A DNA stretch of 58,816 bases from Phycisphaerae bacterium (GTDB taxonomy: Bacteria; Planctomycetota; Phycisphaerae; UBA1845; Fen-1342): contig JAJVHV010000030.1 in NCBI GenBank assembly GCA_022072445.1, positions 148,822 to 207,637 on the forward strand, read 5' to 3'. Below are positions 22,450-30,941 of this stretch, piece by piece (positions within the stretch are counted from its first letter, which is position 1; every line of letters begins with the position of its first letter). Under the pieces are notes generated by a model that was given only the letters and a program-made list of their open reading frames with translations, had not been told where the DNA came from and made no database searches. A program made the translations under genes and the position numbers.

Positions 22450-24810
22450 ATGTCCAGTACCACACCCCCCACGGAAAAGGCCGGCAAACGGAAGGGTGGT
22501 CCGCTTCTGCGGCTGCTGACCAGCGTCTGGTTCGGGATCGTGCTGCTCACGCTGATCCTGGCCTATGCGTGCATCTTCTCGGCCATGCCGCAGGTGCGCG
22601 GCGCGCTGGAGCTGACGGAGATGGCGGCGTTCTCGCACTGGCTTTTCGCCGCCCTGGTTTTCCTGTTCTGTGTCGTGCTGGCCACGACCACGTGGGTCCG
22701 CATCCGCTGGAACGTCAAGAACGCGGGCGTGCTGATCGTGCACACCGGGCTGTTGCTGCTGACAGGCGGTTCGATCTGGTATTTCGGCACCAAGATCGAG
22801 GGAGACGTGCTGCTCATTTCGCCGCGGATCGAGCTGCTGACGGCCGACGGCAAGGAGCTGCGCAACGGCGCCATGCTGGCGGAGAAGGGTCAGCGCTGGG
22901 CGAACACGATGCCGGCGCTGGGCGGGCGCGTCGAGCTGGAAGTGCTCGAAACGCGCGGTGCGGGAGTTGAGCCGGTGGTGTCGGCGGACGTGAAAGTGGC
23001 GATCGGCGACGCGGCGCCGCAGACGCTGACGTTGACGGCCCCGGATGCGGGCACGCAGCCGATCAGCGACCGGCTGACGGTGCGGCTGTCGCCGGCGACG
23101 GTGGAGCGAACGTTTTATGACCGCTTCGTCGCCGCGTTGTACTTCGGTCCGGCTGGCACGGACTTGCAGCACGCAGCGCTGAGCGCGTTGCCGCTGCACC
23201 GCGAGCGGTACGTGGACGGCCCCGAGGTGATCCGCGATGCGAACAACCGCGCGTCACCCAGCAAGCGTAACTGGCCGCACGTCCGCCTGGCGGGATTGAC
23301 GATCCCGACCGGCTGGTTCGAGACGTGGCGCATGCCGATCGACGTGCCGACGCCCGGCCTGCCGTTCGACGTGCAGATCACCGGCTATCTGCCTTATGTG
23401 CGCGGCTTCGACACCGTCGCCGCCGAGGGCGGTGCGGAACTGAATCCGGCGGTGAATTTGCGTTTCAGGATTTCGGGCCGTGATGAAGACGTGCTGCTGT
23501 TCGCGCGCGATCCGCGCGAGTCGATCGTGCTCGACCAGAGCGGCCTGGGCGTCGAGTACCTGTGGGCCGAGAGCGACGCGCAGCGGGAGGAGTGGCAGAA
23601 GCCGCTGGCCGGCCCGCACGAGCTGACGATCGAGATCAAGGACCCGCCCGTCTCGCAGACGCTGGCGGTCGAAGCGGGGCAGAAAATCAGCGTGCCGGGG
23701 ACGACGTACGAATTGACCGTCGATCAGCTTCTGCCCGATTGGCCGCTGATGACGCCGGGCTTCGAGAACGCACGCTCGCCCGTGGCGCGGGTCCGCGTCA
23801 GCAATGGCGAGAAGAGCTACGATCGCACCGTCGTACAGCGCTTCCCGCAGCTTTCGCAGGACATCGACGAGCAGGGCATGCGCCGCCGGGAAGGGCCCTA
23901 CGATCCGAATCTGGTGCTGCGTTATCGCACGAGTGCCGCCGGCTGGATCCGCGTCATCGGTGGGCCGGCGCCCGAGTCGGGGTACGCCGTCGCGGTGTGG
24001 GACACGCGCGGCGGGGTGCAGAAGCATACGGGGGCGTTTGGTGCGAGCATCGCCGTCTCGCCGGGGCTTGCGATGACGCTGGTCAGCGCTCCGATCCGGG
24101 CTCAGCGGGCGATGGTGCCGGTGGTTGAGCCACTCGAGACGCGGCGGCCTGACTTTGAGCGGCAGAAGTCGGCGATCCGCGTGAAGCTGACGGGACGAAA
24201 GGAGTTCTCCGGCTGGTCGCAGTCGCTATGGCTGCAGTTCTTCAGCTATCCGACCGTCGACGCGACGCCGTCCGTGGTGCGCGGGCCGGACGGGCGTGAA
24301 TACAGCCTGCTCTATTCGCGGCAGGAGCACGACCTCGGCGGCGAGCTCGCCCTGCGGCGGCTGCGCGTCAACTTCTTCCCCGGGCGGCGCAGCGCCGAGT
24401 CGTGGCACAGCGGTTTTCTGACGGCCGTGTACAAGCCGGATGCGGAGCGCGTGCCGGCTCACCTGCGCAGCTCGCGGAGCGACCTGTTCGCCGGCGCTGC
24501 CGTGGCGGGGGAGGTGTACACGAATCAGACGCACACGTTCGGGCGCTGGACCCTCTTCCAGAGCGGCGCGCCGAGCAACGACGACTGGAGCTGGTCGTCG
24601 CTGGGCGTCGGCAACCGCGAGGGGATCTGGACCATGGTGCTGGGTTGCATCCTGGTGCCGGTCGGCTGCATCTATGCGTTCTACATCAAGCCGGTGATTG
24701 TCCGGCGCCGAAAGGCCGAGGCGCTGGCCGAAGCGTTTCGTCGCGAGGCTTCGGGCCGCAAGGCGCCGGTCGGGGCGAATAACAAAGACCTGGTGGAGGT
24801 TGGGTCATGA
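22450..24810 (+). CDS. ResB/Ccs1-like cytochrome c maturation protein
   Basis: A 786-residue membrane protein of the ResB/Ccs1 family, which with CcsA forms the system II haem-delivery and apocytochrome ligation complex at the outer face of the cytoplasmic membrane. Three helices occur near the N-terminus ('LTSVWFGIVLLTLILAYACI', 'WLFAALVFLFCVVLATTTW', 'VLIVHTGLLLLTGGSIWYFG'), then a ~600-residue periplasmic domain, then a final helix ('IWTMVLGCILVPVGCIYAFY'). This is longer than typical Ccs1 because of the periplasmic insert. ATG 22450 is preferred because AGGA lies nine bases upstream; ATG 22441 abuts it. The stop overlaps the ccsA-like start (ATGA). Confidence 0.85.
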   Translation: MSSTTPPTEKAGKRKGGPLLRLLTSVWFGIVLLTLILAYACIFSAMPQVRGALELTEMAAFSHWLFAALVFLFCVVLATTTWVRIRWNVKNAGVLIVHTGLLLLTGGSIWYFGTKIEGDVLLISPRIELLTADGKELRNGAMLAEKGQRWANTMPALGGRVELEVLETRGAGVEPVVSADVKVAIGDAAPQTLTLTAPDAGTQPISDRLTVRLSPATVERTFYDRFVAALYFGPAGTDLQHAALSALPLHRERYVDGPEVIRDANNRASPSKRNWPHVRLAGLTIPTGWFETWRMPIDVPTPGLPFDVQITGYLPYVRGFDTVAAEGGAELNPAVNLRFRISGRDEDVLLFARDPRESIVLDQSGLGVEYLWAESDAQREEWQKPLAGPHELTIEIKDPPVSQTLAVEAGQKISVPGTTYELTVDQLLPDWPLMTPGFENARSPVARVRVSNGEKSYDRTVVQRFPQLSQDIDEQGMRRREGPYDPNLVLRYRTSAAGWIRVIGGPAPESGYAVAVWDTRGGVQKHTGAFGASIAVSPGLAMTLVSAPIRAQRAMVPVVEPLETRRPDFERQKSAIRVKLTGRKEFSGWSQSLWLQFFSYPTVDATPSVVRGPDGREYSLLYSRQEHDLGGELALRRLRVNFFPGRRSAESWHSGFLTAVYKPDAERVPAHLRSSRSDLFAGAAVAGEVYTNQTHTFGRWTLFQSGAPSNDDWSWSSLGVGNREGIWTMVLGCILVPVGCIYAFYIKPVIVRRRKAEALAEAFRREASGRKAPVGANNKDLVEVGS

Positions 24811-26969
24811 GCTGCCGCGTGCGCGGGCTGGTTACGGGGATCGTCTGTCTGGTCGGTGCGGCCGGCGCCTTGGCCGGCGAAAAGGCCTTCGACGCGTCGC
24901 GCGACGCCGTGGTGCTCGACGGGCAGATCGACTGGACGAAAGCGCGGCTGATCGTCGTGCAGCACGACCGGCGTTACAAGACGCTGGACTCGTTCGCGCG
25001 CGAGTCGCTCTACTCCATGACGCGCCGCGAGCACTTCCCGCAGCTCAGTCCGATGGCCTCGCTGATGGAGTGGCTGTTCAATCGATCGGCGTATGCCGAC
25101 ACGCCGATCGTCAACCTCAAAGAGCCAGGGGTGCGTTACCACTTCACGTCGCACCTGAACAGCGACGTGGTCCGCGATCGTATCCGGCGTACGGGCAAGA
25201 TGACGCTGCGCGAGTTCGCCGATCCGATGATCGAGCGGCGCGCCCGCGAGCTTGAGCCGCGCCCGACGATGGGCACCGCCATGCGGCGCGTGCGCGAGGC
25301 CCAGGTCGTGGCGCAGTTCTTCGACGAGACCGTGCGGATCGTGCCGCAGCCGGGTTCCGACCCCGACGCGCTCTGGCATACGCCGCAGGAGCTGCTGGCC
25401 AACGTGCCGCAGGAGTTCTGGAATGAAAGCGGGATCGACCCCGCGGCGTTGCTGGCGGGCAGCGGTGAGCCGATCGCGGGAATCAGCGGCGAGCAGGCGT
25501 TGTCGATCATCCTGCCGTGGGTCGCGCTGCGGGCGGCGTGGCTGAGCCACGACGCGGCGACGGTACAGGCCAAGCTGGACGAGCTGGCGGAGCGATTGCC
25601 GAAGCTGGCGGCGGCAGGCGCGTACCCGAGCGAATCGCAGCGGGCCGCCGAGGCGCGCTATTACGCGATGGGCAAGGTCAACTTCGCCTGGCTGGTGTAT
25701 TTTCTGGGCTTCCTGGTTTCGGTGATGGCGCTGGTAACCAACTGGAAGGTGGCGCGCCTCGCGGCGCTGCTGCTGCTGGTCGCGGGGCTCGGTCTGCACG
25801 CCTACGGTATCGCGCTGCGCTGGTACATTCTGGGGCGCATCCCGAACGCCAACATGTTCGAGGCGGTCGTTTTCGCCGCCTGGGGCGCGATCTTCGCCGC
25901 CGGCGTGCTGGAGCTGGTGTTCCGCTGGAACCTGTTCATGCTCGCGGCGCACGCGGCCGGGTTCTTCGCGCTGATCGTGGCCCAGTTTGTGATTCCCGGC
26001 GGCGGGACGATCACGAGCATCATGGGCATTCTCGACGACATCATGCTGCGTATTCACACGGTGATGATCATCTTCTCCTACGGGCTGATCTTCATCGCCG
26101 GCGTGCTGGCGCTGGTCTACCTGTTCGGCTACTACTACTTCACCAAGCCGGGAGCCTCGATCGAAGCCGGCATGATGATGGCCCTGGCCGGTATGTGGGC
26201 CCTGGCGGTGCTCTGGATCGCCTACCGCAACGTGCAGCCGGGCATCGTCGGCGTACCCAAGCCGGCCTGGCTGACGCTCTCGGGCTGGATCGCCTGCGGG
26301 CTCTGCACGCTTGCTCTGTGCTGCTGGCGGCTGTTGCGGATGCGCGAGACCGGAGTCGCCGCGCTGTTCGTCGCCGCCGTCACGTGCATGGTCCTGGGCA
26401 TCGGCAACGACGCGTTCATCTGGGGCGTGGCCTGGTCGCTGATCGGCACCGGCGTGGTCTGGGCGGGCGGCACGGGGCTGGGGCTGCTGGTGTCGGGATC
26501 ATGGCCGCGGACGCGCGAGGTGGCACTGCCGGGCGCGGGAAGCATGCGCGTGGACGTCGGGCCGGCGCTGCGTAACGCCGACCGCGGCGACGAACGGCGA
26601 CCGATCCTGGCGGGCGGCATGCCGGGCGACGAGCGGGTCTTCTTCGAACGGAAACTCCCGGAGTGGCTGAACCAGGCCGACTGGGCGCATCTCATCATTC
26701 TCAATCTTGTGTTCGTGCTGCTGTTCGGCGGCGTGATTCTGGGAGCGGTCTGGGCCGATTACTCGTGGGGCCGGCCGTGGGGCTGGGACCCGAAGGAAGT
26801 GTTCGCGATGAACACCTGGATCATCTACGCGATCCTGATCCACGTGCGCTTCGTGGTAAAGCAGCGCGGCCTGTGGACGGCGTGGCTGAGCGTGCTGGGC
26901 TGCCTGATGATGGCGTTCAACTGGTGCTATGTGAACTTCTTCATTGTCGGCATGCACAGCTATGCGTGA
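24807..26969 (+). CDS. ccsA: CcsA/ResC-like cytochrome c maturation protein
   Basis: A 720-residue haem-handling protein. A signal-like N-terminus (VTGIVCLVGAAGALAG) leads into about 250 residues of periplasmic sequence, then a multi-helix CcsA domain from about residue 290. The tryptophan-rich WWD haem-binding motif is visible as WADYSWGRPWGWDPKEVF (about 648-665), followed by the conserved 'NTWIIYAILIHVRF' helix. Candidate axial histidines are in LHAYGIALRW, in the helix after the WWD motif, and in the C-terminal GMHSYA. The extended N-terminus is a fusion seen in system II proteins of several phyla. It overlaps resB by 4 bp. A likely client is the 20-haem protein at 12670-15861. Confidence 0.88.
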   Translation: MSCRVRGLVTGIVCLVGAAGALAGEKAFDASRDAVVLDGQIDWTKARLIVVQHDRRYKTLDSFARESLYSMTRREHFPQLSPMASLMEWLFNRSAYADTPIVNLKEPGVRYHFTSHLNSDVVRDRIRRTGKMTLREFADPMIERRARELEPRPTMGTAMRRVREAQVVAQFFDETVRIVPQPGSDPDALWHTPQELLANVPQEFWNESGIDPAALLAGSGEPIAGISGEQALSIILPWVALRAAWLSHDAATVQAKLDELAERLPKLAAAGAYPSESQRAAEARYYAMGKVNFAWLVYFLGFLVSVMALVTNWKVARLAALLLLVAGLGLHAYGIALRWYILGRIPNANMFEAVVFAAWGAIFAAGVLELVFRWNLFMLAAHAAGFFALIVAQFVIPGGGTITSIMGILDDIMLRIHTVMIIFSYGLIFIAGVLALVYLFGYYYFTKPGASIEAGMMMALAGMWALAVLWIAYRNVQPGIVGVPKPAWLTLSGWIACGLCTLALCCWRLLRMRETGVAALFVAAVTCMVLGIGNDAFIWGVAWSLIGTGVVWAGGTGLGLLVSGSWPRTREVALPGAGSMRVDVGPALRNADRGDERRPILAGGMPGDERVFFERKLPEWLNQADWAHLIILNLVFVLLFGGVILGAVWADYSWGRPWGWDPKEVFAMNTWIIYAILIHVRFVVKQRGLWTAWLSVLGCLMMAFNWCYVNFFIVGMHSYA

Positions 26970-27013
26970 CGCGCGTCGCCGGGGCGGGCATCCGGAGCAC
27001 GGATGACAGCACG

Positions 27014-27670
27014 ATGACGGTGGGCTTCGCCATCTGGACGCTCGTGGCGTACTTACTCGGGGCCGTGCCGTTTGGTCTGGTGATCGGGCTGGCGCGCGGC
27101 GTGGACATCCGCCAGCACGGCAGTCGCAATATCGGCGCGACAAATGCTGGCCGCGTGCTCGGTCGCAACTGGGGCTTGCTGTGCCTGGCGCTGGACATTC
27201 TGAAGGGCCTCGTCCCGGCGTGGGGCGCGTCGTGGTTCGTGGGGCCACAGCCAGGAGCGGCGGAGCTGAGCGCCTGGATCGGCGTGGGTGTCGCGGCGGT
27301 GCTGGGGCACACGTTTCCAATCTACCTCGGTTTTCGCGGCGGCAAGGGTGTGGCGACGACGATCGGCGTGGGGCTGGGCATCTGGCCGTACTATACGGTG
27401 CCGATGGTGGCGGCACTGCTGGTCTACGCAGTGCTGCGATTCTCGAGCGGGTTTGTATCGCTCGGGTCGCTGGGGATGGCGCTGGCGTTTCCGATCGCGT
27501 TCTTCGTGACGACGCGCGTGCGCGGCGAGTCGTTGCGCGACTTCTGGCCGATGCAGCTCGTGGCGCTGCTGCTGGCGGTGCTGATTTTCGTTCGCCATCG
27601 AAGCAACATCGCCCGGCTGCTTCGCGGACGCGAACAGCAGCTCAGCGATCCGCTTGACGCGCAGCGTTAG
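27014..27670 (+). CDS. plsY: Acyl-phosphate:glycerol-3-phosphate acyltransferase
   Basis: A 218-residue integral membrane enzyme that makes lysophosphatidic acid from acyl-phosphate and glycerol-3-phosphate. All three cytoplasmic PlsY motifs are visible: 'SRNIGATNAGRVLGRNWG' (motif 1), 'GHTFPIYLGFRGGKGVATTIGV' across motif 2, here split as GHTFPIYLGF and RGGKGVATT, and the SLGSLGMALAFP region in motif 3. About five membrane helices are predicted. It starts 44 bases after the ccsA-like gene and may be cotranscribed. The length is normal for the family. Confidence 0.92.
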   Translation: MTVGFAIWTLVAYLLGAVPFGLVIGLARGVDIRQHGSRNIGATNAGRVLGRNWGLLCLALDILKGLVPAWGASWFVGPQPGAAELSAWIGVGVAAVLGHTFPIYLGFRGGKGVATTIGVGLGIWPYYTVPMVAALLVYAVLRFSSGFVSLGSLGMALAFPIAFFVTTRVRGESLRDFWPMQLVALLLAVLIFVRHRSNIARLLRGREQQLSDPLDAQR

Positions 27671-27719
27671 CTAGCTAGTCCCGAGTCGGAGGTTCATTCC
27701 AGCACGGCGCCTATCAGAA

Positions 27720-27890
27720 CCCCGCACGCGAACGCGGGGCGGCTGGACCCACCACTCGCGGGTTCGAGGAGCATCGGCCTGGCCGGTGCGAAACGCCGTC
27801 CGGCACTGGCCGGAGGCCCCGATGCGGACCGGCCGGAGGCCAATGCTCCCCTTCGGAATACCGCACGGCATTGCTGAGACACTACATTTA
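27720..27890. repeat. Second palindromic element, related to 2145-2335
   Basis: The 226-bp gap between convergent plsY and comF starts with a CCCCGC/GCGGGG hairpin (27720-27739, possible terminator). It continues with GGAGCATCGGCCT (27768-27780) and ends with GGCCGGAGG, CCAATGCTCCCC (27831-27851), an imperfect inverted repeat of the same sequence as the element at 2201-2300. The tail CTGAGACACTACATTTAG (27874-27891) matches CTGAGGCACTACACTAG at the end of the first element. The interior differs between the two copies. Confidence 0.75.
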
Positions 27891-27896
27891 GCGGTT

Positions 27897-28745
27897 CTAA
27901 CTCAGCTCGGCAGCGTCGGCGTCGGACGCCGTCGTGGCGGCCACGTCGCCGCCCAGAGACGAGCGCGCCGCAATCGCCGCGTAAACCCGGCGGGCGCCGA
28001 GCCGCCGAAGCACCTTGGAGACTTCGCACAACGTCGCCCCGGTCGCGGCCAGGTTGTCGACGATGCAGACGGTCGCGCCCGAAAGGTCCCAATCGCGCGA
28101 CGCCCGCGGCGCGACGACGCGCCGGAGCAGGCTCCGCGGCGCCGGCGCAAAGCAGTCTTTCACGTTCTCGAAACGCCGCGAACGAACGCTGATGACGGTC
28201 TGGCTGGGCGTGTTGCGAATACGGCGCACGGCGCGGGCCATCGGCCGCCCGGTGCAGCGCGACAGCTCCTCGGCCAGCAGCAGGGCGTGGTTGCACGGCC
28301 GGAACATCCGCCGCACGACGTGCATCGGCACCGGCACCAGCCACTGAACGTCGGAAAACCAGCTTGTCTGCCGGAGAGAAGCGGCCAGATGGCGCGCCAG
28401 AATCGTCGCCGCCCGTTCGCGGCCGGCGTATTTGAGACCGACGATCAGTGTGCGCAGCGCGCCGCCGTACGGTCCGATGCGCGCCACGCCGGCCACGTTC
28501 CAGAATCGTTCGCCGCGGCACGCTCGGCAGTCGCCGTCGCGGATGGTGATCGACTGTGCGTTGCGGCCGCAGGAGGGACAGCATGAGACCGCGCCGGCCG
28601 TGGCCAGCTCGGTGCGGCAGTCGCGGCACAGTTCGCCGTCGGCGCCGGCGATCCAGGCTCCGCACGCCGCGCAGGTCTGCGGCATGACCAGGTCATCCGC
28701 GGTCTGGCACGCGATCCCCGCCGCCCGAAGCGCCCGCGTCCACAT
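27897..28745 (-). CDS. comF: ComF family phosphoribosyltransferase-like protein
   Basis: A 282-residue ComF protein. Two zinc knuckle pairs lie at the N-terminus (CAACG ... CRDC at about 25-43; CCPSCG ... CRAC at about 55-75), then 'YGGALRTLIVGLKYAGRERA', the family's conserved entry to the PRTase fold, 'LVPVPMH', and the PRPP-binding loop VCIVDNLAATGATL. In most PRTases this loop is DD-x-x-TTG; here the second Asp is Asn (VDN) and the first Thr is Ala. ComF is needed for DNA uptake in naturally competent bacteria; the ComEA-like protein at 5940 is a possible functional partner. The gene lies 4 bases from xseB's stop, in the same operon. Confidence 0.85.
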   Translation of the reverse strand: MWTRALRAAGIACQTADDLVMPQTCAACGAWIAGADGELCRDCRTELATAGAVSCCPSCGRNAQSITIRDGDCRACRGERFWNVAGVARIGPYGGALRTLIVGLKYAGRERAATILARHLAASLRQTSWFSDVQWLVPVPMHVVRRMFRPCNHALLLAEELSRCTGRPMARAVRRIRNTPSQTVISVRSRRFENVKDCFAPAPRSLLRRVVAPRASRDWDLSGATVCIVDNLAATGATLCEVSKVLRRLGARRVYAAIAARSSLGGDVAATTASDADAAELS

Positions 28746-28749
28746 GCCG

Positions 28750-29034
28750 CTACCCGGCGGATTCGGCGTCGTCGCCGCCGGCAGGCTCGAAGGGTGTCAG
28801 CGGCGGCGGCGCGGCCGAAGGTGTCGCGCTCTGGGCGGCGTCGAGCTGAATCTTCTGCACGCGCTGCTCGGCGTCCTGGAGGATCGCCTTGCACTGGGCG
28901 TGCAGCGCCATGGCCTCCTCGTAGCGGGCGACGGATTCCTCCAGATCGATGTCGCCGCGCTCCATCGCCTCGACGATGGCCTCAAGGCGGGCGAGTGCAT
29001 CCTCGAACTTGAGACGTTGCCTGGACTTGCTCAT
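28750..29034 (-). CDS. xseB: Exodeoxyribonuclease VII small subunit
   Basis: A 94-residue XseB. The core 'LKFEDALARLEAIVEAMERG', then 'DIDLEESVARYEEAMALHAQ', then 'CKAILQDAEQRVQKIQ' is the canonical helical hairpin that binds the large subunit XseA. The tail after residue 66 is a Pro/Ala extension. ATG 29034 begins MSKSRQRLKF; a longer frame upstream would add 21 unrelated residues. The xseA partner is not in the window. Its stop lies 4 bases before the comF start, so the two are cotranscribed. A strong promoter for the divergent gene begins at 29091. Confidence 0.92.
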   Translation of the reverse strand: MSKSRQRLKFEDALARLEAIVEAMERGDIDLEESVARYEEAMALHAQCKAILQDAEQRVQKIQLDAAQSATPSAAPPPLTPFEPAGGDDAESAG

Positions 29035-29090
29035 GCGGCACCATCGCCCTCGGAGGCGTGACGGGGCCATGATCGTCGAGGCCGGGCTCT

Positions 29091-29119
29091 TTGACAATCG
29101 CGCGCCCGGCCGATACTTT
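29091..29119 (+). promoter_or_regulatory. Consensus promoter of the membrane coiled-coil gene
   Basis: TTGACA (29091-29096), a 17-bp spacer and TACTTT (29114-29119): one of the best sigma-70-type matches in the window. The predicted start is near 29126, giving a leader of about 90 bases ending in AAGGAG. Confidence 0.8.
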
Positions 29120-29216
29120 TTCGTGCGACGTGGCGTGTGTCGAGGCGCTTACCGCCGTCGCGACAATTGGTTACGCCCGTCGTACGTATGTTCGGTTCAC
29201 AAGGAGCGAAGGCACC

Positions 29217-30632
29217 ATGGCCGGTCGACCTGCCCCGCGACGTTCCCCCGGTGCTGGACTGTCGGGACTTCACTACGGTCTGATCACGTCCATCGTCATC
29301 TCGGTCGCGGCGGTCGGCGCGTTTATCTGGCAGCTCACCAACGTCAAGGGCATCGAGTCGGAGCGCGACCGGTTCAAGCGGCTGGTGACGGAATACGGCG
29401 AACCGCCCGACTATTACCGGAACGAGGCGACGGCCCGCGGCTCGCGCGTCTTCGACGTGCTCGACAAGGACCGGTCTACGTTTGCCAAGCTCGTCACCGG
29501 CGAGGCGACCACCGTCGCGGCCGGTGCCGAGGCGCAGGTCGACGCGGTCCTCAGCCAGGTGGCCACGAATCACCCCAAGTCCGTCACCAAGTCCGACGCC
29601 CTGCTGACGGCGGTGCGGCGGCTCGACAAGCTGCTGGCCGACGAAAAGCGCACCAGCGGCGAGGCCAACCGCAAGCTCGACGAAGTGCGCGGCGAGAATC
29701 TGACGCTGACGCGCAGCATCAAGGCCGTGCAGGACGACTTTCAGGCGCAGGTGGCGGGTCTCAACGACCGCCTGACGCAGCTTCAGGCGCAGGTTCGCGA
29801 TTTCCAGACCAAGAAGGACGACCAGCTCAACACGATCCAGCAGTCGTTCGTCGCCCACACCGAGCAGAAGCTCCGCGAGGATCAGGAGCGCCGCCGCAAG
29901 CAGAAGGAGCTCGAGCTGGAGATCGCCCGGCTTCAGGGGCAGGTGGGCGAGTTCCGCCGTGTGATCGAGGAGCTGAAGCCGACCAGTTTCGATCCGAACG
30001 AGATTCTGGCGAAGGCCGACGGCCGCGTCAGCCGGGCGGTTCCGGGCAGCGACGTGGTGTACGTGAACCTGGGCGAGGTGGACGGAATCAAAATCGGCAT
30101 GGGCTTCGAGGTGTTCTCGGCGGCGCGCGAGTCGAGCGAGGCGCTGCGCGGCAAGGCCTCGATCGAGGTGGTGACCGTTCTTGAGCACTCCGCCGAGTGC
30201 AAGGTGACGCGCCTGGAGCACGGTCGTCCGATCATCGAGGGCGACGTGATCGTCAACATCACGTACGAACGCAACCGCAGGCCGCGCTTCGTGGTCGCCG
30301 GCGCGTTCGACCTCAACTACGACGGCGTCGACGACTTTGACGGGGCCGAGCGGATCAAGAGCATGATCCGCGAATGGGGCGGCGAGACGATCGACGAACT
30401 CGACGAGCGCACCGACTTCGTCGTCATCGGCGGTGCGCCGCGCATCCCGGACGTGTCGGACGGCACGACCGAGGTCGTGGGCGAACAGGTCCGCGACCGG
30501 AAGGTGAAACTGGGCGAATTCCGTGACCTGATCAACCGGGCGCGTGCCAGCTTCGTGCCGGTGATCACGCAGAACCAGTTCCTGTTCCTGACCGGCTACG
30601 CCGGCGACACCAACGTCGTCGCACGGCGCTGA
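29217..30632 (+). CDS. Membrane-anchored coiled-coil protein with BRCT-like C-terminus
   Basis: A 471-residue protein with one membrane helix near the N-terminus (about 23-42, 'ITSIVISVAAVGAFIWQ'), a long coiled coil (about 145-265, with heptads such as 'LNDRLTQLQAQVRDFQTKKD' and 'RRRKQKELELEIARLQGQV'), a small beta domain (about 280-350), and a C-terminal segment that looks like a BRCT fold: 'PRFVVAGAFDLNYDG' with 'GAERIKSMIREWGGETIDEL' and 'TDFVVIGGAP' (about 357-405). BRCT domains normally bind phosphopeptides or DNA ends in repair proteins and ligase, so one tethered to a membrane coiled coil is unusual. AAGGAG lies ten bases upstream of the ATG. The role is unknown; envelope scaffolding or chromosome tethering are guesses. 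Confidence 0.8.
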   Translation: MAGRPAPRRSPGAGLSGLHYGLITSIVISVAAVGAFIWQLTNVKGIESERDRFKRLVTEYGEPPDYYRNEATARGSRVFDVLDKDRSTFAKLVTGEATTVAAGAEAQVDAVLSQVATNHPKSVTKSDALLTAVRRLDKLLADEKRTSGEANRKLDEVRGENLTLTRSIKAVQDDFQAQVAGLNDRLTQLQAQVRDFQTKKDDQLNTIQQSFVAHTEQKLREDQERRRKQKELELEIARLQGQVGEFRRVIEELKPTSFDPNEILAKADGRVSRAVPGSDVVYVNLGEVDGIKIGMGFEVFSAARESSEALRGKASIEVVTVLEHSAECKVTRLEHGRPIIEGDVIVNITYERNRRPRFVVAGAFDLNYDGVDDFDGAERIKSMIREWGGETIDELDERTDFVVIGGAPRIPDVSDGTTEVVGEQVRDRKVKLGEFRDLINRARASFVPVITQNQFLFLTGYAGDTNVVARR

Positions 30633-30720
30633 GGTCCGGGCACCGGGCCGCCGGCCGTCACAGCGCGCCAACCCAGCGCGCGGCTCAGCGCACAAACTCA
30701 ACGCGTGTGGGATCGCGGCC

Positions 30721-30880
30721 AGCCGAGCCCCGACCGTCAGGGAGGGGTTCGACGTCGAATTGCCACCGAACTCGGTGGAGCGGCCAGCTTCGATCATGCG
30801 CGTGCGACACGATTCGAAGTGCGCGCCGAGTTCGGAGGCGAACTCAGGTCGAACCCCTCCCCGACGATCGGGGCTCGGCT
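30721..30880. repeat. Long inverted repeat in a 309-bp gene-free stretch
   Basis: In the gap 30633-30941 between convergent genes, a 33-bp arm at 30721-30753 (AGCCGAGCCCCGACCGTCAG, then GGAGGGGTTCGAC) pairs with 30848-30880 with only two mismatches. The ~94-bp centre holds smaller hairpins such as CCACCGAACTCGGTGG. The arm sequence contains the same two blocks as the 92-bp tandem repeat at 1-290. Upstream, 30634-30650 can form a short GGTCCGG/CCGGGCC hairpin. No gene was seen. Confidence 0.85.
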
Positions 30881-30941
30881 GCGCGGACTGTCGCGCGGCG
30901 TCGGAGGTTCGACGCGAAGGCGCGTCCCGCGTTCGCAACCG

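Noticed and set aside
27751-27775. A tRNA-like T-loop (GGTTCGAGG)
   Set aside because: No acceptor stem, anticodon arm or D-arm surrounds it; it belongs to the palindromic element.
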